A stretch of 64,000 nucleotides of DNA. Source: Anaerolineae bacterium (GTDB taxonomy: Bacteria > Chloroflexota > Anaerolineae > Aggregatilineales > Phototrophicaceae). The stretch covers positions 62,001-126,000 of the forward strand of contig JAJEFB010000041.1 in NCBI GenBank assembly GCA_022820665.1, in the 5' to 3' direction. A program made the position numbers and the translations under genes. Shown piece by piece: positions 17,521 to 25,970 of this stretch. The notes under the pieces were generated by a model. The model saw nothing but the letters and a program-made list of their open reading frames with translations. It made no database searches and was not told the DNA's origin. Positions within the stretch are counted from its first letter, which is position 1. Every line of letters starts with the position of its first letter.

Positions 17521-18291
17521 ATGACCAAGCAACTCGACAGCCTTGTCAACATGACCCGCGCGCTCGGCGAGCCGCAAAACGATTACGTCGTCATCGGCGA
17601 AGGCAATACTTCCATGCGGCTCGACGCCGAATCTTTCGCCGTCAAAGCCAGCGGACAGCAGATGCACAATATCGACGCCGACGGCTTCGTCAGCGTCTAC
17701 CTGGAACCGATCCTGGGGCTGCTCGATCATCCGCCGAGGTCCATGAGCGAACAGAAGGCGATCACGGAGGCGGCGCGCCTTGACCAGAACAGCGCGCGCA
17801 GTCCGTCTATCGAGGTCAGCTTCCATGCCATGCTGCTGCAGGAATGCGGCGTCAAATACATCGGTCATACCCACCCTACCGCGATCAACCAGGTCTTGTG
17901 CACAGAACACGCCGCAGCTTTCGCGCGTCAGCGCCGCTTCCCCGATGAAGTGGTGCTCTGCGGACCGCAATCGCTGCTGGCGCCATATGGCGACCCCGGC
18001 CTGCCGCTGGCGCTGATCATTCGCCAGCATCTGCGACAATTCCTTGAACGCAATGGAGAGGCTCCCAAACTCATCCTCTTGCAGAACCACGGCATGATCG
18101 CCCTCGGCGATACGCCGGGCGAAATCTTGAATATCACCGCGATGGCGGTCAAGGCGGCGAGGATCTTCGCCGGAGCGCTTCAGCTTGGCAAAGCCACCCA
18201 CCTGCCGGACGAGGAAGTCCAGCATTTGTACAAGCGGCCCGACGAGATTTACCGGCGACAACTGTTTGTCGAAGAGGGCAAGACCCACTAG
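17521..18291 (+). CDS. Class II aldolase/adducin family protein, likely rhamnulose-1-phosphate aldolase
   Basis: A zinc-dependent aldolase of 256 aa. In the family the metal ligands are a HxH pair plus a distal His; here HTHPTAINQ (about residues 117-125) and LLQNHGMIALG (about 180-190) are visible. The phosphate-binding loop is GEGNTSMRL followed by FAVKASGQQM. In this setting (rhaB, rhamnose importer) the expected reaction is cleavage of L-rhamnulose-1-phosphate to dihydroxyacetone phosphate and lactaldehyde. It resembles the aldolase domain of larger fused aldolase/dehydrogenases more than E. coli RhaD, so L-fuculose-1-phosphate or another ketose phosphate cannot be excluded. No alcohol dehydrogenase domain is attached. 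The next gene follows after 52 bases. Confidence 0.78.
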   Translation: MTKQLDSLVNMTRALGEPQNDYVVIGEGNTSMRLDAESFAVKASGQQMHNIDADGFVSVYLEPILGLLDHPPRSMSEQKAITEAARLDQNSARSPSIEVSFHAMLLQECGVKYIGHTHPTAINQVLCTEHAAAFARQRRFPDEVVLCGPQSLLAPYGDPGLPLALIIRQHLRQFLERNGEAPKLILLQNHGMIALGDTPGEILNITAMAVKAARIFAGALQLGKATHLPDEEVQHLYKRPDEIYRRQLFVEEGKTH

Positions 18292-18343
18292 AATATCCGC
18301 TACTATTCATCGACATCCAGTGACATCCAGTGGAGGAAAACCC

Positions 18344-18724
18344 ATGCCTACACATGGCGCATTGACTTGGCTTATACCCGATGCTTATCTCGCGGCGCCG
18401 GCGGACGATGACCCCGTCAACAAGAATCACGAATCGGTCTGCGTACTCAATACCACCGTCGACGACGCCAACCTCCTATTCGATTTCTACTTCGAAGATC
18501 GCGACGCCGTTGAAGGGATCAAGGTGACGGTACCCGCCAAACGCTGCCCGCATATCCGCCTCGACAAACCCGAGCAAATCGCCGGATATCAGATCCCCTT
18601 TGATGTGCCCTACGGCTTGCGCATCCGCAGCGATGTGCCGATTACCGTACAGTATTCGCGCATGTATGCCAGCGGCGGGAAAATCGAGAGCCTGATCACG
18701 ACCATCGCCTATCCAGTGGCCTGA
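18344..18724 (+). CDS. Sensory-rhodopsin-transducer (ASRT) family protein
   Basis: A 126-aa soluble protein with no signal peptide. It matches the Anabaena sensory rhodopsin transducer family along its length: an N-terminal W..PDAYL segment, NHESVCVLNTT (family HETVCILN), LTVPA-like VTVPAKRCPHIRL, SDVPITVQYSRM (family SNVPIVVQHTRL) and the C-terminal ESLITTIAYP. The family folds as a small beta-sandwich that forms tetramers. Published sequence analysis of the superfamily proposed sugar or small-ligand binding. No rhodopsin gene is in the window; instead the gene is the last of a rhamnose operon, which fits a sugar-binding role. GGAGG lies 7 bases before the ATG. A 10-base direct repeat (GACATCCAGT twice) lies in the leader. 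Function inferred, family fairly sure. Confidence 0.8.
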   Translation: MPTHGALTWLIPDAYLAAPADDDPVNKNHESVCVLNTTVDDANLLFDFYFEDRDAVEGIKVTVPAKRCPHIRLDKPEQIAGYQIPFDVPYGLRIRSDVPITVQYSRMYASGGKIESLITTIAYPVA

Positions 18725-18848
18725 GGCTCCCTAATCGGTATCCACCAGACAGCGCTGACAAACAGACTGGCCTTCACAATACAGGCTCCGCCCGGGCCTA
18801 ATCAGCTTTTCGCGCAAGGCCAAGCGCTCCGCTATTGCCGAGTGGTCG

Positions 18849-18854
18849 TATAAT
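18849..18854 (+). promoter_or_regulatory. Likely -10 element (TATAAT) of kbl-tdh
   Basis: A perfect TATAAT 30 bases before the kbl ATG in the 159-base gap after the rhamnose operon. No clear -35. It suggests that kbl-tdh is a separate transcription unit. Confidence 0.4.
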
Positions 18855-18883
18855 GGTGTTAACCATGCGACAGGACCTTGCCC

Positions 18884-20083
18884 ATGTCTGAACGCACATA
18901 TCGCCGATTGCGCGCCGAGCTCGCGTCGATTGAAAACGACGGCTTGTACAAGCGCGAGCGACCCATCACCTCGCCGCAATCCGGCAAAATCCGGGTCGCC
19001 ACTAACGGCGCAAGTCAGCCCTTCATCAACTTGTGCGCCAACAATTACCTCGGCCTGGCAGACCATCCCGATATCATAGCCGCGGCCAAAGCAGCGATGG
19101 ATGAATACGGATACGGCATGGCTTCCGTTCGTTTCATCTGTGGCACGCTCGACTTGCACCGGAAACTGGAACGGAGCATAGCCGACTTTCTGGAAATGGA
19201 CGACGCCATCTTGTATGCGGCGGCATTTGACGCCAACGGGGGCGTATTCGAGCCTCTAATGACGGCGGAAGACGCCATCCTCTCCGACTCGCTTAATCAC
19301 GCATCGATCATCGACGGCATTCGCCTGTGCAAAGCCAAACGCTATCGCTTCGAGAATAACAACATGGACCACCTCAAATCCAAACTCACTGAAGCGGCGG
19401 CGGCTTCACCGCGCAGTATTGTCATTGCGACGGACGGTGTCTTTTCGATGGACGGGACCATCGCCAACTTCCCGCAACTGCGCCGACTGGCCGATGAATT
19501 CGATGCGCTGCTGCTAGTGGATGATTGTCATGCCACTGGCATCCTCGGTCCACAAGGCCAAGGAACAGCAGCCCATTTTGGGCTGCGCGCGGATATCATC
19601 ACCGGCACTCTGGGCAAAAGCCTGGGCGGCGGAGCCGGCGGATTCGTGGCGGCCGCACAGCCGGTGATAGACATGCTGCGGCAGCGATCGCGTCCCTACC
19701 TGTTTTCCAACGCGCTGCCGCCAATGCTGGTCGGCGGCGCGCTCAAAGCGCTTGAGCTTGCACAAGCCCGTGATGACTTAAGAGAGACGCTGCGCGGACA
19801 CGCGCGATACTTCCGTACCGGCTTGCGAGACGCCGGTTTCTGCTTGCTCGATGGCGAGCATCCCATCATTCCTGTCATGCTGGACGAAGCGCAACTGGCG
19901 CAAGACTTCGCCAATCGCTTGTTCGAATTGGGCGTTTTTGTCACCGGGTTTTTCTATCCAGTGGTGCCAAGAGGCCAAGCCCGCGTCCGTGTACAAATGT
20001 CCGCGGCTTTGTCGACCGGGCAACTGGATCAGGCGATCGCCGCGTTCACGCAGGCGGGTCGCGAACTGGGGGTCATCATTTAG
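18884..20083 (+). CDS. kbl: Glycine C-acetyltransferase (2-amino-3-ketobutyrate CoA ligase)
   Basis: A PLP enzyme of the alpha-oxoamine synthase family, 399 aa like E. coli Kbl. It cleaves 2-amino-3-oxobutyrate with CoA to glycine and acetyl-CoA. The Schiff-base Lys is K245 in [14 protein letters not shown]; the PLP-ring Asp and His are in LVDDCHATG (about 212-219); [10 protein letters not shown] carries the stacking His. The start is the ATG at 18884 with AGGA upstream, rather than the TTG two codons earlier. tdh follows after 40 bases and supplies the substrate, the classic threonine-degradation pair. Confidence 0.92.
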   Translation: MSERTYRRLRAELASIENDGLYKRERPITSPQSGKIRVATNGASQPFINLCANNYLGLADHPDIIAAAKAAMDEYGYGMASVRFICGTLDLHRKLERSIADFLEMDDAILYAAAFDANGGVFEPLMTAEDAILSDSLNHASIIDGIRLCKAKRYRFENNNMDHLKSKLTEAAAASPRSIVIATDGVFSMDGTIANFPQLRRLADEFDALLLVDDCHATGILGPQGQGTAAHFGLRADIITGTLGKSLGGGAGGFVAAAQPVIDMLRQRSRPYLFSNALPPMLVGGALKALELAQARDDLRETLRGHARYFRTGLRDAGFCLLDGEHPIIPVMLDEAQLAQDFANRLFELGVFVTGFFYPVVPRGQARVRVQMSAALSTGQLDQAIAAFTQAGRELGVII

Positions 20084-20123
20084 CGGTTGCACTGCTATTC
20101 GCCGCGTTCAGGAAAGGAGCCCC

Positions 20124-21158
20124 GTGAAAGCGCTTGTCAAGGCAAAAGCCGAACCCGGCATTTGGCTGCAAGAGATCCCTGCGCCCGAAGTCGGGCCCGA
20201 CGATGTTCGCATTCGCGTCATGCGAACGTCCATCTGTGGCACGGATGTTCATATTTACGATTGGGACGACTGGGCGCGACATACGATTCCAGTGCCGATG
20301 ACAATTGGGCACGAGTTCAGCGGCGTGATCCATGCCCTGGGCGAAAATGTCGATCGGCTGCAGATCGGTCAGCGAGTGAGCGGCGAGGGGCATATCATTG
20401 GCCGGCGCAGCCGTAACGTCCGAGCGGGGCGCTTTCACCTGGATCCCGATACCCGTGGCGTTGGCGTCAATCGTCCGGGCGCCTTCGCCGAATACCTGGT
20501 CATTCCAGCCTTTAACGTCATTCCCCTGCCGGATGATCTCCCCCTGGAAATCGGCGCCATCCTCGATCCCTTGGGCAATGCCGTTCACAGCATCCTTTCC
20601 TTTGATGTCATCGGCGAGGACGTGCTCATCACCGGCGCCGGTCCCATCGGCACCATGGCAGCCGCAGTCGCGCGCTTCGCCAAGGCTCGTCATGTTGTCC
20701 TTACTGATATCAACCCCTATCGCTTGGCGCTGGCGCAAAAGGTAACCGATGTACGGACCGTCAACGTGCTGGAAGAAGACCTGCGCGATGTGATGAGGGA
20801 ACTCGGCATGCGCGAAGGCTTTGATATCGGGCTGGAAATGAGCGGCAGCCCGGCGGCTTTTGAGCAAATAGTCGATACCATGATCATGGGCGGCGTCATC
20901 GGCATGTTAGGGATACCGCAGGGACGCGCGGAAGTGGATTGGGCGAAAATCATTTTCAAAGCGCTGACCATCAAAGCCATCTATGGACGCGAGATGTTTG
21001 ATACCTGGTACAAGATGCTGGCAATCATTGAGGAGGGCTTGGATCTGTCGCCGATTATCACGCATCGTTACCCCGCGAGCGACTTTGAACAGGGTTTCTC
21101 GGTCATGAGAAGCGGGCAATCGGGCAAGGTCATTCTCGACTGGGAGGCGATCAACTGA
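20124..21158 (+). CDS. tdh: L-threonine 3-dehydrogenase lacking the structural zinc site
   Basis: A zinc-type medium-chain dehydrogenase, 344 aa, oxidising L-threonine with NAD to 2-amino-3-oxobutyrate. It aligns closely with E. coli Tdh: catalytic-zinc ligands C38 ([15 protein letters not shown]), H63 and E64 (GHEF), NAD motif [10 protein letters not shown] and C-terminal [11 protein letters not shown]. In E. coli the lobe loop binds a structural zinc through C93, C96, C99 and C107. Here these positions are G, S, V and D (in [19 protein letters not shown]), so that zinc cannot bind. The rest of the loop is conserved in length. GTG start with AAGGAG upstream. It is coupled to kbl. Confidence 0.9.
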   Translation: MKALVKAKAEPGIWLQEIPAPEVGPDDVRIRVMRTSICGTDVHIYDWDDWARHTIPVPMTIGHEFSGVIHALGENVDRLQIGQRVSGEGHIIGRRSRNVRAGRFHLDPDTRGVGVNRPGAFAEYLVIPAFNVIPLPDDLPLEIGAILDPLGNAVHSILSFDVIGEDVLITGAGPIGTMAAAVARFAKARHVVLTDINPYRLALAQKVTDVRTVNVLEEDLRDVMRELGMREGFDIGLEMSGSPAAFEQIVDTMIMGGVIGMLGIPQGRAEVDWAKIIFKALTIKAIYGREMFDTWYKMLAIIEEGLDLSPIITHRYPASDFEQGFSVMRSGQSGKVILDWEAIN

Positions 21159-21582
21159 CGCGCTACCCAACACCGCGCGCAATCGCCTCTCCTGCACCGG
21201 TAGTGTATCGAAATCGGTTGAAATCAGTTTATTCATTTCACCGAAAATGCGCGAAGAACACGCAGAGCAACAATATTGTAGGATTATTCTCGGCGCTTTC
21301 GGTGTCGTAGGTCAGTGTCTACGCGACCCTCGGTGGTTAAGATTTTCTGTTTCAACCGAAAAGGATGCGCTACCACCTACTTCTGGATTCTTTGACCAGA
21401 TTTGACAAATGTGTTACGGTATGGTTAATCGAATAACCCACGGGGTCGTCATTCCGATCAAGGACTTGGCGAATAGGGCTAAACGGTTACAGCAGTCTTC
21501 GCCGCCGTTCCAGGTTTATTCCCGCGCCCATAGCGCGGACCCAAATTAACAATCGCTCTCTTGGAAGTCCAGGACGCCGAAA
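21159..21582. other. 424-base intergenic region with repeat debris and the lacI-type promoter
   Basis: No gene. 21240-21376 resembles the stretch at 49130-49300 (GTCTACGCG, CGGTGGTTAAG, then AACCGAAAAGGAT.C..TACC) and shares GTCAGTGTCTACGCG with 33869 and 47763. 21402-21438 holds a promoter and operator, described separately. Confidence 0.55.
21402..21438 (+). promoter_or_regulatory. Promoter with overlapping LacI-type operator
   Basis: TTGACA at 21402-21407, a 17-base spacer and TTAATC at 21425-21430. The -10 lies inside GGTTAATCGAATAACC (21423-21438), a palindrome with one mismatch per half and a central CG, the usual form of LacI-family operators. It sits 145 bases before the LacI-family gene and suggests autorepression. 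Confidence 0.5.
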
Positions 21583-22602
21583 ATGCAATCCAAATCCACT
21601 CAAGAAGATGTCGCGAGAAAAGCTGGCGTTTCGGTCGCCACCGTTTCTTACGTCATGAGCGGCCGCAAAAATGGACGCAGCAGAATCCCCGAGGCGACGA
21701 AGAAAGTCGTCCTGGCCGCGGCAAAGGAACTGAATTACCTGCCAAATGCCGCCGCGCGCGATTTGCGCCGCGGGAAGTCCGATCGCATTTGTCTGGTGCT
21801 GCCGGTGGCGGGCGCGCCGATCAACAATTTGTTATACAACTCCGTCGACAATGTTTTTGAATCCCATGGTTATTTTCTCATCTCTTGCTTTGCCGGCACC
21901 GCGGAACGGGAGTATCGCATTTACCAGCAACTGCTGCGGGGCTTTGCCGATGGCGTCATTTTCTTCAGCAACTTTTACCTGGGCGAAAGCCACTTCAACG
22001 AACTGTCCGCCTTGGGCATCGCAGTCGTGGCGGGCTCGATGCTGACAAGCCGCAAGATCAATTCGAATGGATTTGATGTGATCCGCTCCGATGCCTCGGA
22101 ATCGCAAGAAGCGGCGGTGCGGCACCTGCTCCGCAAGGGTCACTCGCGGTTTGCGATTATCTGGGACGAGAGCAATCTCAACCATGTGGATCGTGTGGAA
22201 ACTTACTTGCGCATCATGTGGCGCAACGGCCTGGAAATTGATCCCGCCTTGCAGCGCAATCGGGTGCCGGACGGGCGCTCCGCCTACGAAGCTATGGCAT
22301 CGCTGCTGGCTCTGGATGATCCGCCTACAGCGGTATTGGCGATCACGGACCGAACTGCGGAGGGCGCCCTCAACGCTGTCAAAGATCACAATTTACAGAT
22401 TCCCGGGCAAGTTGCGATCATCGGCTTCGGCAATACATCGGAGACAGCGATAACCACGCCGCAATTGACAACGATCGGACCTGAATCGTGGAGCTTGCCT
22501 GTCGCCGCTCAGTTAATGCTGACACGCCTGGAGCAGGACGCGCCTATGGAGGGCCGCACATTGGATATACCGGCAAAACTTCTGTTACGGGAAACCGCTT
22601 AG
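21583..22602 (+). CDS. LacI-family transcriptional regulator
   Basis: 339 aa. The N-terminal HTH is typical (TQEDVARKAGVSVATVSYVM), with a slightly long turn (SGRKNGRSRIPEAT) before the third helix, then the hinge helix LPNAAARDLRRGKS. The rest is a sugar-binding PBP1-like domain ending GFGNTSETAITTPQLTTIG, normal for LacI regulators. AGGA precedes the ATG. The gene is upstream of, and in the same direction as, a family-5 ABC importer (start 22714) and the dehydratase cluster, so it probably controls these. The ligand cannot be told from sequence. Confidence 0.9.
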   Translation: MQSKSTQEDVARKAGVSVATVSYVMSGRKNGRSRIPEATKKVVLAAAKELNYLPNAAARDLRRGKSDRICLVLPVAGAPINNLLYNSVDNVFESHGYFLISCFAGTAEREYRIYQQLLRGFADGVIFFSNFYLGESHFNELSALGIAVVAGSMLTSRKINSNGFDVIRSDASESQEAAVRHLLRKGHSRFAIIWDESNLNHVDRVETYLRIMWRNGLEIDPALQRNRVPDGRSAYEAMASLLALDDPPTAVLAITDRTAEGALNAVKDHNLQIPGQVAIIGFGNTSETAITTPQLTTIGPESWSLPVAAQLMLTRLEQDAPMEGRTLDIPAKLLLRETA

Positions 22603-22713
22603 CAGGGGGAACTGGCAACTTTCTTTACGAGGAAGGAGGATGGCAAACTGGATAAACAAGCAACGCAAGCCAAATTGAATCGCTGTTTAGGAGTCAAAAG
22701 GGAGGAAAAGATC

Positions 22714-24639
22714 ATGAAAAGACTGCTTCTCATATTGCTGGTATTTGCCTTCGCCATCTGCATAACCGGTGGCGCGCTCCTTGCGCAGTCCGGCTATGCC
22801 GAAGCGCCGATGCTGGCGGAACAAGTCGCCGCCGGCGAATTGCCACCGGTCGACGAGCGCTTGCCCGCCCAACCCTATGTGCAGGAGGCTCGCGATAACA
22901 TAGGCGTCTACGGCGGTACCATCGTCGGCATCTGGAACGACGAAGTCGCTTGCGATCCGGAAACCTGCTCGGTCTTGAACGCCAATGTCGCGCAATTCGA
23001 CTTCAACTTCAATATCGTGCCCGATATCGTAGAATCCTACACCCTCAGCGACGACGCGCTCACCTTCACCGTGAAACTGCGCGAAGGGCATCGCTGGTCA
23101 GACGGCGCTCCGCTGACGACCGCGGACGTGCAATTCTGGTATGACGCCGTGGTCAAGAACGACGATGTCTTCCTGGCAAATACCGATAACGGCATCCTGG
23201 CCAGCGGACAGCATGCCGATCTGGAAGTCATCGACGACTACAATTTCGTCTTCCACTACCCCGAACCTTTCGTGCGCGTTTTGGATACCATTACCGATTT
23301 TCGTCCCTTCCTGCCGGCGCACTACTTGAGCCAGTTCCACATTGATTACAACGAAAACGCGGATGACCTGGCGCAGGCAGCGGGCTACGATTTCTGGCAC
23401 GAACTCTTTGAAGCCAAGCTGCTGGGCGGGACCGCGGCCGATCCCTACTTCTCGGTGCAGGATCCCGACTTGCCGGTGCTGAGCGCCTGGATCTACGAGA
23501 GCACGGATTCGGAAAACAACTATACCTTCGTCAGGAATCCCTACTATCACGTGGTCGATCCCGAAGGCAATCAGTTGCCATACGCCGACTACTTCCTGCG
23601 GCTCACCGCGCCCAGTACCGAGGTGATGGTGGCCAGGATCGTATCCGGTGACATCACGCACGCCGGCTTTGGACGTAACATATCCGAGTTTCCGCTGCTG
23701 GCGGAAAACGCCGAGGCCAACGGCTATGTGGTGAACTTGCACCCCGATCTGCGAGCGTCGGAGTTCGGCATGGTCCTCAACTTCACGCACAATGATCCGG
23801 TCCTGCGCGAGATCTTCAACGATATCCGTTTCCGCCGGGCGCTCTCCATCGCCATCAACCGCGCCGAGGTACAAGAATTGGTCTTCCTCGGCCAGGGCAA
23901 GCCGCGTCAGCCGATCTTCGATCCATCCGCCACATTCTACGAAGAGGGCATCGACGAGAACGCCATTGAATACGATGTCGATGGCGCCAACGCCCTGCTG
24001 GACGAGATGGGCTTGGAGCGCGGCGACGACGGTTGGCGCATGCGCTCAGATGGCGCGCCGCTCCAGATTACCTTCAGCGCGCCCTTCGGCAGCGGTCCCT
24101 GGCGGACGGAACTGGTTGAGCTGATCAAAGCCTACTGGGCGGAGGTCGGCGTCGATCTCTTGCTGGATCCCATAGATAACACGCTCTTCCGCGAGCGTCT
24201 GCGAGCCAACGACATCGATATGGGCTCCTGGGCCATCGGCGGCTCTTCCGAGGTCTTCAGCCGCAACAACGCGCCGATTCGCTATCGCCCGCCCTTCCAC
24301 TGGCCCACAACGCCCATCGGTGGTCTGCGCTGGTACCAATGGTACGAATCCGGCGGGGAACAGGGCGACGAACCGCCCGAGGTCGTTCGCCGTCTTTACG
24401 AAGCGGTGGATGAATGGATGCAAGTGCCGCGCGGCACCGAGCGCTACCTGGAGCTCGGCAAGGAAATCATGCGCACCAATGCTGAAAACCTCTGGGTGAT
24501 CGGCACCGTAGGCTTGATGCCGCGGCCCATCGTCTTCGACAAGGATCTGCGCAACGTCCCGGGACCGGAGGACATCGTCAGCGTCGAATTCTGGGTTTGG
24601 GGACCGCACCATCCCGAGCAATGGTACTTCGCTGAATAG
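22714..24639 (+). CDS. ABC importer substrate-binding protein, family 5 (dipeptide/oligo-saccharide type)
   Basis: 641 aa. Signal peptide of about 26 residues (MKRLLLILLVFAFAICITGG), no lipobox Cys. SBP family 5 is recognised by YTLSDDALTFTVKLREGHRWSDGAPLT-type core motifs: FTVKLREGHRWSDG, FRRALSIAINR and a C-terminal WVIGTVGLMPRPIV. It is longer than DppA (about 535 aa), as in many family-5 proteins that bind oligosaccharides. GGAGG precedes the ATG at 22714. The neighbouring dehydratase and amidohydrolase genes make a plant or algal oligosaccharide or glycoside more likely than a peptide, but this is inference. A strong hairpin follows at 24651-24686. Confidence 0.87.
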   Translation: MKRLLLILLVFAFAICITGGALLAQSGYAEAPMLAEQVAAGELPPVDERLPAQPYVQEARDNIGVYGGTIVGIWNDEVACDPETCSVLNANVAQFDFNFNIVPDIVESYTLSDDALTFTVKLREGHRWSDGAPLTTADVQFWYDAVVKNDDVFLANTDNGILASGQHADLEVIDDYNFVFHYPEPFVRVLDTITDFRPFLPAHYLSQFHIDYNENADDLAQAAGYDFWHELFEAKLLGGTAADPYFSVQDPDLPVLSAWIYESTDSENNYTFVRNPYYHVVDPEGNQLPYADYFLRLTAPSTEVMVARIVSGDITHAGFGRNISEFPLLAENAEANGYVVNLHPDLRASEFGMVLNFTHNDPVLREIFNDIRFRRALSIAINRAEVQELVFLGQGKPRQPIFDPSATFYEEGIDENAIEYDVDGANALLDEMGLERGDDGWRMRSDGAPLQITFSAPFGSGPWRTELVELIKAYWAEVGVDLLLDPIDNTLFRERLRANDIDMGSWAIGGSSEVFSRNNAPIRYRPPFHWPTTPIGGLRWYQWYESGGEQGDEPPEVVRRLYEAVDEWMQVPRGTERYLELGKEIMRTNAENLWVIGTVGLMPRPIVFDKDLRNVPGPEDIVSVEFWVWGPHHPEQWYFAE

Positions 24640-24650
24640 ACCTTTACTAC

Positions 24651-24686
24651 GAGTCCGCGTGGGGACTTCCAAACCCGCGCGGACTC
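24651..24686 (+). terminator. Hairpin after the family-5 binding-protein gene
   Basis: GAGTCCGCGTGGG / CCCGCGCGGACTC, a 13-base stem with one G-U pair and a 10-base loop, 11 bases after the stop codon. There is no U-run. It probably stabilises the binding-protein mRNA or reduces read-through into the permeases. Confidence 0.55.
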
Positions 24687-24702
24687 TCCACCTGTGCATA
24701 TA

Positions 24703-24941
24703 AGTAGAACCAAGAAAGTAATGAACATTTTGAGGACAATTAAGTGAACAACTTTCGGGCGACATGGTAGGTCGCGTAGGGCGCGTGGACACAGCCCTTC
24801 GACACTGACCGCCTGTCGCCCCTACGGGTTTCGACATAAATGAGGCATGTAGGGGCGACCAATCTGGTCACCCGTCGATAACTCGACGAGTTTCGGCATA
24901 GTATGACGGGCGACATGTTTAACGACTTTCTTAGTTCTACT
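24703..24941. mobile_element. MITE-like element with nested insertion, upstream of the permease gene
   Basis: Terminal inverted repeats AGTAGAACCAAGAAAGT (24703-24719) and ACTTTCTTAGTTCTACT (24925-24941) match at 16 of 17 positions. The outer parts match the 90-base element at 2089-2178. The body is interrupted by about 150 bases bounded by a direct repeat CGGGCGACATG (24756-24766 and 24907-24917). That inner piece contains GTCGCCCCTAC (24815-24825) facing GTAGGGGCGAC (24849-24859) and a reverse copy of GGCGGTCAGTGTC, so it belongs to other dispersed repeat families. No ORF. It ends 28 bases before the permease ATG. Confidence 0.72.
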
Positions 24942-24969
24942 TCCATAGCTGGCTAGTGTAATTTGCCTT

Positions 24970-25956
24970 ATGCTGGGCTTCATTCTTCGCCGTATCCTGC
25001 TCTTCATACCGACCCTGCTCTTCATCTCGATCCTGGTTTTTTTCTTGATCCAGTTGCCGCCGGGCGATTATCTCGATACGCTGATTCTCACGATGCAGGA
25101 AAGCGGCTCGTCGGTCGACGCCGAAACCGAGGCGCTCCTGCGCCAGCGTTATGCGCTGGATCAACCCTTTCTGTCCCAATACACGCGTTGGATTACCAAC
25201 ATCGTCACCGAGGGCGACTTCGGACGGTCCTTCAACTGGAACCGACCGGTCTCCGAACTCATCTGGAGCCGGCTGGGCTGGACGCTGGCCATATCGCTCG
25301 GCTCGCTGCTTTTCACCTGGGCGCTGGCATTTCCCATCGCCATCTATTCCGCCACCAATCAATATTCCCTTTTCGATTATTTTTTCAGCTTTATCGGCTT
25401 TATCGGGCTCGCGATCCCGAATTTCCTGCTGGCGCTGGTCTTGATGTGGATCGGCTTTTCGGTATTCGGGGTCTCCATGGGCGGCTTGTTTTCCAGCGAG
25501 TTCCGCGACGCCCCTTGGAGCATCGAGAAGTTCATCGACTTCCTGTCGCACTTGTGGGTGCCGATCGTCGTCCTGGGCACAGCGGGAACAGCCGGTTTGA
25601 TCCGCACCATGCGCGCCAACCTGCTGGATGAATTGAACAAGCCCTACGTCGAAGCGGCGCGCGCCAAGGGCCTGCGCGAGCGCCGCCTGATCTGGAAGTA
25701 CCCGGTGCGCGTGGCGCTGAACCCCTTCATCAGCTCGCTGGCGACGATCTTGCCCGGGATGATCTCCGGCGCGACCATCGTTTCGGTTGTGCTTAACTTG
25801 CCGACGACCGGACCGCTCATGCTGGACGCCCTGCTGCAACAAGATATGTTCCTGGCTGGGAGTTTCTTGCTGATGCTGAGCTTGTTCACACTCGTGAGCA
25901 CCCTGGTCTCCGACATCCTGCTGGTGCTGGTGGATCCGCGGATTCGCCTCGATTGA
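24970..25956 (+). CDS. Dipeptide-type ABC importer permease (DppB-like)
   Basis: 328 aa, six membrane segments. The first is near the N-terminus (FILRRILLFIPTLLFISILVF), typical of DppB/OppB. The ATPase-contact loop is PYVEAARAKGLRERRLIWKY (EAA motif). No Shine-Dalgarno is seen before the ATG at 24970, and the element at 24703-24941 ends just upstream, so insertion may have replaced the original translation signal. It pairs with the next permease. Confidence 0.9.
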   Translation: MLGFILRRILLFIPTLLFISILVFFLIQLPPGDYLDTLILTMQESGSSVDAETEALLRQRYALDQPFLSQYTRWITNIVTEGDFGRSFNWNRPVSELIWSRLGWTLAISLGSLLFTWALAFPIAIYSATNQYSLFDYFFSFIGFIGLAIPNFLLALVLMWIGFSVFGVSMGGLFSSEFRDAPWSIEKFIDFLSHLWVPIVVLGTAGTAGLIRTMRANLLDELNKPYVEAARAKGLRERRLIWKYPVRVALNPFISSLATILPGMISGATIVSVVLNLPTTGPLMLDALLQQDMFLAGSFLLMLSLFTLVSTLVSDILLVLVDPRIRLD

Positions 25957-25970
25957 GGAGCAGATAGAAT

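Noticed and set aside
18312..18331. GACATCCAGT direct repeat as an operator
   Set aside because: Only two 10-base tandem copies in a leader; slippage explains it equally well.
19851..20123. Extension of the tdh frame into kbl
   Set aside because: Shadow of kbl; the GTG at 20124 has AAGGAG and aligns with the E. coli Tdh N-terminus.
24703..24941. CRISPR-like repeat array
   Set aside because: Only inverted and nested repeats, no regular spacing of direct repeats.
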